Under the pieces are notes generated by a model, which was not told where the DNA came from, searched no databases, and worked only from the letters and a program-made list of their open reading frames with translations. The translations under genes and the position numbers were made by a program. A stretch of DNA of 6,292 nucleotides, taken from positions 1 through 6,292 of the forward strand of contig CAAFHY010000097.1 in assembly GCA_900762805.1 (NCBI GenBank). Direction: 5' to 3'. Positions 1 to 6,292 of this stretch are shown here, one piece after another (the first letter of the stretch is position 1; each line of letters opens with the position of its first letter). Source of the stretch: Oscillospiraceae bacterium (lineage in GTDB: Bacteria > Bacillota > Clostridia > Oscillospirales > Ruminococcaceae).

Positions 1-134
1 ATTTTGCGGCGGAATTCAATCGGAAATCTGCTTTCCCGACACTTTTTTCGGCCGATAAGATCGCGGAGCTATGACAGCATCGGCCATATTGCCGGCAGCC
101 GCAGCCCTTCTCACCCTTTATATACAAGCTTTAA
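1..134. other. Left-edge stretch without an assignable gene
   Basis: No gene can be assigned here. Two plus-strand frames are open from the window edge: one stops at the TAA ending at 58 and the other at the TGA at 72-74. Either could be the last residues of a gene whose body lies to the left, but both tails are too short to recognise. A short minus-strand frame around 20-90 has no ribosome binding site and stops after about 23 codons. No convincing terminator hairpin with a U-tract is visible before the promoter at 135. Confidence 0.4.
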
Positions 135-163
135 TTGACACGGGCGTTTCCTTGCGCTATAAT
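135..163 (+). promoter_or_regulatory. Consensus sigma-A/sigma-70 promoter of the barnase-barstar operon
   Basis: TTGACA at 135-140 and TATAAT at 158-163 are both exact consensus hexamers, separated by the optimal 17-nt spacer. Transcription should start near 170, leaving a leader of about 25 nt before the ATG at 196. A 10-bp perfect palindrome, TGATATATCA at 163-172, begins at the last base of the -10 box and covers the expected start site. It could be a repressor operator, or chance in an AT-rich patch. The promoter as written would be strong unless repressed. Confidence 0.85.
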
Positions 164-185
164 GATATATCAATAGTATGCCCTT

Positions 186-190
186 GGGAG
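186..190 (+). promoter_or_regulatory. Ribosome binding site that fixes the ribonuclease start at 196
   Basis: GGGAG at 186-190 lies 5 nt before the ATG at 196. The alternative in-frame ATG at 178 lacks a good Shine-Dalgarno sequence and would put the GGGAG inside the gene. Starting at 196 also gives a standard signal peptide beginning MNKLKK. Confidence 0.7.
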
Positions 191-195
191 CGCGC

Positions 196-738
196 ATGAA
201 CAAGCTGAAGAAGATCCTCTCTATTGTGCTGGCGCTGGTCATCCTTGCCGCCGGAATATATACTGTTGCCACCCAGTCGGCCGCCCCGTCTGACGGCACC
301 GGCGGCTCCGCTGTTGAACAGCCGGACGCGCCGCAGCCCGCTCAGCCCGACACGCCCGCGCCCGATGATGATATCGTTGAAGGCGCATATTACTACGATG
401 TTGAAAGCGTCGTGCTCTATCTCGATGCCTTCGGCCGCCTGCCGGACAACTACATCACCAAATCCGAGGCTGAAAAGCTCGGCTGGAGCGGCGGCTCGGT
501 CGAACGCTTCCGCGCCGGCGCCGCCATCGGCGGCGGGCGCTACGGCAACTATGAGGGCCTGCTGCCCGAAAAGAGCGGCCGGCATTACGCAGAATGTGAC
601 ATCGACACCCTTGGCCGCAGCAGCCGCGGCGCCAAGCGGCTGGTCTTCTCCAATGACGGGCTGTACTTCTACACCGACGATCACTATGAAAGCTTTACCG
701 AGCTGGTAGTCAGAAACGGGGCCGTGGAATGGAAATGA
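196..738 (+). CDS. Secreted barnase-type guanyl-specific ribonuclease
   Basis: Extracellular endoribonuclease of the barnase (microbial N1/T1) family, which cleaves single-stranded RNA 3' of guanosine through a 2',3'-cyclic phosphate. The 180-residue product has a basic start and a hydrophobic helix (about 7-25), fitting a signal peptide or N-terminal anchor. A Pro/Asp/Ala-rich linker follows (about 28-60), then the ribonuclease domain (about 64-172). The match to barnase is clear: LPDNYITKSEA at 82-92, GLLPEKSGR at 121-129 and TDDHYESFT at 160-168. All catalytic positions are kept: Glu133 (barnase E73, general base), Arg144 (R83), Arg148 (R87), His163 (H102, general acid) and Lys89 (K27). 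Barnase Arg59, which contacts guanine and barstar, is Tyr119 here. A consensus promoter lies upstream, and the stop overlaps the inhibitor gene downstream. The enzyme is therefore probably active and made together with its inhibitor. Whether it serves nutrition or competition cannot be seen. The start was chosen by ribosome binding site; 178 is the alternative. Confidence 0.92.
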   Translation: MNKLKKILSIVLALVILAAGIYTVATQSAAPSDGTGGSAVEQPDAPQPAQPDTPAPDDDIVEGAYYYDVESVVLYLDAFGRLPDNYITKSEAEKLGWSGGSVERFRAGAAIGGGRYGNYEGLLPEKSGRHYAECDIDTLGRSSRGAKRLVFSNDGLYFYTDDHYESFTELVVRNGAVEWK

Positions 739-1073
739 GGGAGCTTCGCATCGACTGCCGCCGCATGACAACGCGCGAGCAGGCGCATGATTACCTCGCC
801 GAGATCCTTAATCTCCCATCCTATTACGGCCGCAATCTTGACGCGCTTTACGACTGTGTCGGCGACCTGCACGGCGTGCGCATCGTGCTGGAGCACCCTG
901 CGACGCTCTACGCACTGGGAGACTATCGGCGCGCGCTGCTTTCGGTTTTCTGCGACATCGCCAGCGACAGCGAGAGCATAGAGCTGCTGCTGCGCGGCGG
1001 CACAGCCGAGGAGGAGCCTGCTCAGCAGCCGGAGAGCGGCGAACCGGCCGCGGGCAGCACAGCCATCCAGTAA
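729..1073 (+). CDS. Barstar-type cytoplasmic ribonuclease inhibitor
   Basis: Immunity protein of the barstar family, which plugs the active site of a barnase-type ribonuclease in the cytoplasm until the enzyme is exported. The 114-residue product carries the family core LPSYYGRNLDALYDC at 29-43. Asp38 and Asp42 correspond to barstar D35 and D39, which contact the barnase active site, and Tyr32 corresponds to Y29. Barstar W38 is Tyr41 and E76 is Asp76. The inhibitor fold ends near residue 89. The last 25 residues are a Glu/Pro/Gly/Ala-rich tail absent from the 89-90 residue classical barstar. There is no signal peptide, as expected. The ATG at 729 overlaps the ribonuclease gene by 10 bp. The ATG at 735 gives an ATGA stop-start overlap and fits barstar length better at the N-terminus, so it is an equally good start. 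Translational coupling to the ribonuclease is likely. No strong terminator follows. Confidence 0.9.
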   Translation: MEMRELRIDCRRMTTREQAHDYLAEILNLPSYYGRNLDALYDCVGDLHGVRIVLEHPATLYALGDYRRALLSVFCDIASDSESIELLLRGGTAEEEPAQQPESGEPAAGSTAIQ

Positions 1074-1197
1074 AGGGCGGCGGGGCAGAGGGAATGCCGC
1101 TTTGCGGGAATACCGTTCGGCTTTTGTTCGAGCCGGATATGAGCCGGCGGCAAAACAGCCGCAAGGTGCAGCGCCGGCAAGGGAATACCGGCAAAGC

Positions 1198-1221
1198 TGC
1201 CGCAAAAACGCTTTTGCGGCA
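1198..1221. repeat. Perfect 10-bp inverted repeat (hairpin)
   Basis: TGCCGCAAAA at 1198-1207 pairs exactly with TTTTGCGGCA at 1212-1221 around a 4-nt loop (ACGC). It would fold in RNA from either strand. The T-run lies inside the stem and no U-tract follows on either side, so it is not a standard intrinsic terminator. It sits 125 bp after the barstar stop and 40 bp before the 141-bp duplication. It may be a transcript-end stabiliser for the barnase-barstar mRNA or a piece of a repeat element. Confidence 0.6.
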
Positions 1222-1260
1222 TACACGATGCCGAGGCCGCCGCGTACCGGCACCTACCGT

Positions 1261-1540
1261 ACAACTGATAACGGCTGCCACCGTGAACAGCCCGCTTTCC
1301 GTTATTGCCTTGATATCTTTGCCATGTACTGCGCGGCCGTGCCCGGCTGAACGCCCGCGCCGGACAGGCCGTCCGTGCAGAAAATTCCCCCCGCCTGCCG
1401 CACAGCTGATAACGGCTGTCACCGTGAACAGCCCGCTTTCCGTTATTGCCTTGATATCTTTGCCATGTACTGCGCGGCCGTGCTTGGCTGAACGCCCGCG
1501 CCGGACAGGCTGTCCGTGCAGAAAATCCCCCCGCCTGCCG
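1261..1540. repeat. Tandem duplication, 141-bp unit, two near-identical copies
   Basis: Copy A is 1261-1400 and copy B is 1402-1540, a period of 141 bp. They differ at five positions, all transitions: A1264/G1405, C1278/T1419, C1343/T1484, C1344/T1485 and C1370/T1511. There is also one missing T in copy B after 1526. Identity is about 96%. Weaker similarity extends left, where 1251-1260 resembles 1392-1401, so a third partial unit may once have existed. Each copy holds an outer inverted repeat ATAACGG/CCGTTAT (1268-1274 with 1309-1315 in copy A). Each also holds an inner GGCTG/CAGCC stem and a CGGAC/GTCCG stem (1361-1365 with 1371-1375). The plus-strand frame is open through both copies, but the one-base deletion and lack of start signals argue against a protein. 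Confidence 0.92.
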
Positions 1541-1675
1541 CTTTGTACGGAAAACGGGAAGCCCCCGCCCGATCCGACCGGCACAGCAGCCGTTCCTGAC
1601 AACAGGAGGCACATTACACCCTTTTTATGAACAACCGTTCCTGTATTCATAATTCTGTCAGCCTTCCCTATGCCC

Positions 1676-1699
1676 GCTTTGCCGCGCTTGCCGCAAAGC
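1676..1699. repeat. 7-bp inverted repeat (hairpin)
   Basis: GCTTTGC at 1676-1682 is the reverse complement of GCAAAGC at 1693-1699, with a 10-nt GC-rich loop. No U-tract follows, so it is not a clear terminator. Its role is unknown and it may be incidental. Confidence 0.35.
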
Positions 1700-1724
1700 A
1701 CCGCGCACAACAACCGGCTGTGCC

Positions 1725-1736
1725 CTGTTATAACAG
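1725..1736. promoter_or_regulatory. Perfect 12-bp palindrome, possible operator
   Basis: CTGTTATAACAG is a perfect 12-bp palindrome about 195 bp before the S66 peptidase start. Its size and AT centre resemble the dyad operators of dimeric helix-turn-helix repressors. No regulator gene is in view and no second copy was seen, so this rests on symmetry alone. Confidence 0.3.
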
Positions 1737-1820
1737 TCAGCCCTCCGTCGGGACATATAAGCGGCGTCAAACCGGCCATATAGAGTGTGAAGCAGCGTCA
1801 TCCCGGCCGCGCCGCATGGC

Positions 1821-1912
1821 ATATTTTGCTTATTTAATGAACAAACTTTGTTATTTTTATGAAACCGCGCGAGCTGCTGCCCTCAACGCGTTTATAAATA
1901 AAGAGATATATT
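1821..1912 (+). promoter_or_regulatory. AT-rich probable promoter region of the S66 peptidase gene
   Basis: This stretch is much richer in A and T than its surroundings. It holds -10-like hexamers TATAAA (1893-1898) and TATATT (1907-1912), but no good -35 box lies 16-18 nt before either. A TTGCTT at 1826-1831 has only a weak partner, TGTTAT at 1849-1854. AACAAACTTTGTT at 1840-1852 is a perfect 13-bp dyad with a central C, possibly an operator. A promoter somewhere here is likely because the next gene is about 860 bp from the previous one. The exact boxes are not determined. Confidence 0.4.
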
Positions 1913-1930
1913 CTTTTTGAGGTGCCCTCC

Positions 1931-2971
1931 ATGCAAAAACCGACACACCTGAACCCCGGCGACAGGGTCGCCATCGTTTCCCTCTCCAGCGGTATTCTGG
2001 GAGAAGAGCAATTCCGCCACAAATATGAGCTGGCCAAGTGCCGGCTGGAAAAGGACTACGGCCTTGAGGTCGTCCCCATGCAGAACGCTCTGCGCGGCCG
2101 CATCTACCTCTACCGCCATCCCGAAGCGCGTGCGGCCGACCTGATGGAAGCCTTCAACGATCCGTCGATCAAGGCTGTTTTCTGCGCTGTCGGCGGCAAC
2201 GACACCGTCCGTCTGCTGCCCTATATCGACTTTGAGACGCTGCACAACCATCCGAAAATCTTCATGGGCTTCTCCGACACAACGGTTGACCATTTCATGA
2301 TGAACAAGGCGGGGCTGGTCAGCTACTACGGCCCGGCTGTTCTGACCGACTGGGCGGAATACGGCGCCATCAACGACTATACCCGCGAGGCGCTCGACAA
2401 AACACTGTTCCATCCGGCGGCACCGTTGGACATCCGCTGCAGCAGCTACTGCAGCTATGAGCACGACCGTGTGGCGTGGGACATTAAAAATGCCGAGCAG
2501 GCGCGCCCACTCTTCGACAACACCGGCTACGAGCTGATACAGGGTCGCGGCACCGTCTCCGGCCCGCTGCTGGGCGGCTGCATCGATGTTTTTCCCATGG
2601 TCATTGGCACGGCGGCATGGCCGTCGCTCGACGAATGGCGCGGCAAATTGATGCTGCTGGAGACCAGCGAGCGCAATATCAGCCCCGAACAGTTGAGCGA
2701 GCTGCTGCGCAACCTGCTGGCGCAGGGCATCCTGCATGCCGTCAACGGCATCGTGGTCGGAAAACCGGCCTACCGCGATAAATATGATGCCTACAAGGAG
2801 ATCTTCAAAATGGTCGTCGGCTTTGAGGCCGACTGCCCCGATCTCCCGATCCTCTATAATGTCAATGTCGGGCACGCCTACCCCATCGGCGTCTTTGCAC
2901 TGGGCGTGCCTTATGAAATCAACTGCGACGAGGTAACGCTGACGCTGCTGGAGCCGGCGACGGCCGACTGA
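1931..2971 (+). CDS. S66-family serine peptidase (LD-carboxypeptidase / MccF type)
   Basis: Cytoplasmic serine peptidase of family S66. Known members either remove the terminal D-amino acid from murein tetrapeptides during cell-wall recycling (LdcA) or cleave the amide bond of microcin C-type peptide-nucleotide antibiotics (MccF). The 346-residue product starts with NPGDRVAIVSLSS, the usual N-terminal strand. It then has GGNDTVRLLPYIDF (about 88-101), GFSDTT with nucleophile Ser115, LMLLETSE with Glu244, and NVNVGHAYPIG with His315. This is a complete Ser-Glu-His triad at nearly the same positions as in MccF. The length, above the roughly 300 residues of LdcA, also favours the MccF-like branch, but substrate cannot be assigned. 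The start is the ATG at 1931, preceded by GAGGTG at 1919-1924 with 6-nt spacing; the in-frame GTG at 1922 lies inside that site. No signal peptide is present. The gene stands alone and converges on the peptide-transporter operon, which may hint at a shared role in peptide handling. Confidence 0.9.
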   Translation: MQKPTHLNPGDRVAIVSLSSGILGEEQFRHKYELAKCRLEKDYGLEVVPMQNALRGRIYLYRHPEARAADLMEAFNDPSIKAVFCAVGGNDTVRLLPYIDFETLHNHPKIFMGFSDTTVDHFMMNKAGLVSYYGPAVLTDWAEYGAINDYTREALDKTLFHPAAPLDIRCSSYCSYEHDRVAWDIKNAEQARPLFDNTGYELIQGRGTVSGPLLGGCIDVFPMVIGTAAWPSLDEWRGKLMLLETSERNISPEQLSELLRNLLAQGILHAVNGIVVGKPAYRDKYDAYKEIFKMVVGFEADCPDLPILYNVNVGHAYPIGVFALGVPYEINCDEVTLTLLEPATAD

Positions 2972-3107
2972 ACCGCGCCGTTTGAGCTCCTGACGCGGAA
3001 GTGCCTCTGTACAAGGCATCCACTGTGCGGGAAATCTCACCGCGCCGCCTGAGCTTCCAACGCAGTAGTGCTTCTGTATAAGGCTCCCGCTATGCGGAAG
3101 GATGCTC
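2972..3107. repeat. Two degenerate tandem copies of a 67-69 bp repeat
   Basis: Copy 1 (2972-3038) starts directly after the peptidase stop, and copy 2 (3039-3107) follows without a gap. Both begin ACCGCGCCG and share blocks such as TGAGCT, AGTGC, TCTGTA, AAGGC and TGCGG. Overall identity is roughly three quarters to four fifths. The pattern of an exact short start and scattered changes suggests an old duplication of a short intergenic repeat. No inverted terminal ends or target-site duplication are evident, and no gene is supported here. Confidence 0.7.
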
Positions 3108-3144
3108 CCCGCGGCAAAAAACTATCATGCAAAAAGAGCAGACA

Positions 3145-3175
3145 AAAAGAGACAGGCGGCAGGCCTGTCTCTTTT
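3145..3175. terminator. Bidirectional intrinsic terminator between convergent genes
   Basis: AAAAGAGACAGGC (3145-3157) and GCCTGTCTCTTTT (3163-3175) form a perfect 13-bp stem with a 5-nt loop. In plus-strand RNA the stem ends in UUUU and continues UUCC-like. In minus-strand RNA it ends in a longer U-run, with a second U-run a few bases on that comes from the repeated CAAAAAGAG at 3130-3138 and 3143-3151. It lies between the S66 peptidase (+) and the end of the transporter operon (-), so it should stop transcription from both sides. Confidence 0.9.
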
Positions 3176-3194
3176 CCTTATGGTTTTAACGGTT

Positions 3195-3785
3195 TCAGAG
3201 CAGCAGCTTTACCAGCAAAAGCATCACGGCCGCCAGGATCAGCAGCACCGGCATGAAGGTCAGCAGAGCTGAAATGATGATGGCCGGTATATCGCCTTTT
3301 TCCAGATTTTCCTTGGCGAGCGGGCTATCGTCCGGCGGGTTTGGAGGCGGAATCTCCTCTCCCCCATCGGGAACGGCGCCGTCCTCGGCTTTCTCCGCCT
3401 CAGCCGGCTTCTTTGTGTCCGGCACGGCGCTGACAGCCTCCTGGGCGGCTTTTTCACCGCTCTCAGCATGCTTCTCCCCGGCCGGTCGCCCCTCCTCGAC
3501 CGCGGCCAGTTCAGCTGGCCCGATCGTTTCACTCATCCGGCTCTGCGGCGCGGCGTCGGGCATAGTTCCGGCTCCGGCGGCCACAGCCGCTTTACCGGCA
3601 GGGTCCTTCCGTGCCGCGTCAGCAGCCTCTCCGGCCTCCGGCCCGGCGCACTGCGCCTCATCGGAGCCGTCCGCGCTGTCCGGCAGGGCAGTCTCGTCAG
3701 TCTTGCCGGCCATCTTATCGAGATAGCGTTGGTTCCGGTGGCGCATGGTGTCCATAGCACGGTCCTGCCGTTCCTTGAATATCAT
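3195..3785 (-). CDS. Hypothetical protein with charged low-complexity body and C-terminal membrane helix
   Basis: Not recognised as any named family. The 196-residue product has a basic N-terminal part (1-30, MIFKERQDRAMDTMRHRNQR). A long Ala/Glu/Pro/Asp/Gly-rich stretch follows (about 30-160) and is probably disordered, with a Pro-rich piece EIPPPNPPDD at 144-153. One hydrophobic helix (about 166-192) ends four residues before the C-terminus. There is no N-terminal signal sequence, so the layout is that of a tail-anchored protein with its body in the cytoplasm. The start is well supported: GAGGTG lies 6 nt before the ATG. It is 26 bp downstream of the OppF-like gene on the same strand with no terminator between, so it is the last gene of the peptide-transporter operon. 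A terminator follows it. The function is unknown. Low-complexity composition makes distant homology hard to judge, but the ribosome binding site and operon position argue that it is real. Confidence 0.75.
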   Translation of the reverse strand: MIFKERQDRAMDTMRHRNQRYLDKMAGKTDETALPDSADGSDEAQCAGPEAGEAADAARKDPAGKAAVAAGAGTMPDAAPQSRMSETIGPAELAAVEEGRPAGEKHAESGEKAAQEAVSAVPDTKKPAEAEKAEDGAVPDGGEEIPPPNPPDDSPLAKENLEKGDIPAIIISALLTFMPVLLILAAVMLLLVKLLL

Positions 3786-3811
3786 GGGTCACACCTCACT
3801 TTGGCCGGCGG

Positions 3812-6292
<2,481 letters not shown>

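Larger units (their letters stand above)
1074..1930. other. Long intergenic region with repeats and hairpins, no convincing gene
   Basis: Several frames are open here on both strands, but only because the DNA is GC-rich. None has a well-placed ribosome binding site or a recognisable product, and the open frames run over the 141-bp duplication and its one-base deletion. What can be seen is the tandem duplication at 1261-1540 and hairpins at 1198-1221 and 1676-1699. There are perfect palindromes at 1725-1736 and 1840-1852, and GGGAATACCG occurs at both 1106-1115 and 1181-1190. From about 1820 to 1918 the sequence becomes AT-rich, as expected of a promoter region. The region may hold decayed mobile or repeat DNA, or an untranslated structured RNA. 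Nothing here identifies a known RNA family. Confidence 0.6.

Noticed and set aside
1198..1221. Reading the 10-bp hairpin as the terminator of the barnase-barstar operon
   Set aside because: The T-run forms part of the stem and no U-tract follows on either strand, so it lacks the intrinsic-terminator layout.
1261..1540. CRISPR array
   Set aside because: There are only two copies of a 141-bp unit joined directly, with no short repeats separated by unique spacers and no cas genes in view.
1094..1630. A plus-strand open frame encoding a 47-residue repeated peptide over the tandem duplication
   Set aside because: It has no good ribosome binding site, four of the five copy differences change the amino acid in this frame, and copy B's one-base deletion shifts the frame at its end. 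A non-coding repeat is more likely.
808..1779. A 323-codon minus-strand open frame across barstar and the 141-bp duplication
   Set aside because: It overlaps the recognised barstar gene antisense, passes through the one-base length difference between repeat copies and gives an Arg/Cys-rich product with no recognisable fold.
1627..1920. A possible 97-residue gene just before the S66 peptidase
   Set aside because: The nearest Shine-Dalgarno-like AGGAGG (1604-1609) is 17 nt from the ATG, too far. The composition is not protein-like, and the frame runs through the AT-rich probable promoter region. A real small gene is not fully excluded.
1892..3040. A 382-codon minus-strand open frame opposite the S66 peptidase
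   Set aside because: It is antisense to a gene with a complete catalytic triad and a good ribosome binding site. The frame is a compositional shadow, although its first codons run through the degenerate repeat.
2972..3107. Insertion sequence or attachment site
   Set aside because: No transposase or integrase, no inverted ends and no target duplication were seen; only a degenerate tandem repeat is present.

Overview
The window looks like chromosomal DNA from a GC-rich member of the Bacillota, most likely an Oscillospiraceae-type clostridium. This is inferred from strong GGAGG/GAGGTG ribosome binding sites, a textbook -35/-10 promoter, a barnase/barstar pair, an Opp/Dpp peptide ABC system and high-GC codon use. 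The taxonomy cannot be settled from the sequence alone. No rRNA, tRNA, CRISPR array or transposase was seen.

Layout. Positions 1-134 hold no assignable gene; the tail of an upstream reading frame is possible. A perfect sigma-A-type promoter at 135-163 drives a two-gene operon. The first gene (196-738, +) encodes an exported barnase-type guanyl ribonuclease and the second (729-1073, +) a barstar-type inhibitor; the reading frames overlap. Positions 1074-1930 (about 860 bp) contain no convincing gene. They hold a 141-bp tandem duplication (1261-1540), several hairpins and palindromes, and an AT-rich stretch that probably carries the promoter of the next gene. At 1931-2971 (+) lies a serine peptidase of family S66 (LD-carboxypeptidase/MccF type) with an intact Ser-Glu-His triad. 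It is followed by two degenerate copies of a 67-69 bp repeat (2972-3107) and a strong bidirectional terminator (3145-3175).

The right half is one leftward operon entering from beyond the window. It contains an OppD/DppD-type ATPase (5316-6292, 5' end cut off), then an OppF/DppF-type ATPase (3812-5329) overlapping it by 14 bp, then a small protein with a charged low-complexity body and one C-terminal membrane helix (3195-3785). The two ATPases should form the heterodimeric motor of an oligopeptide/dipeptide importer whose permease and binding-protein genes probably lie to the right. The OppF-type subunit carries an insertion of roughly 170 residues, largely predicted coiled coil, between Walker A and the Q-loop. 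This is the most unusual protein feature here.

The items most worth following are the coiled-coil insertion in the OppF-like ATPase, the linked and co-expressed barnase/barstar genes with altered interface residues, and the structured 141-bp repeat. No wholly new system can be demonstrated from the sequence alone.
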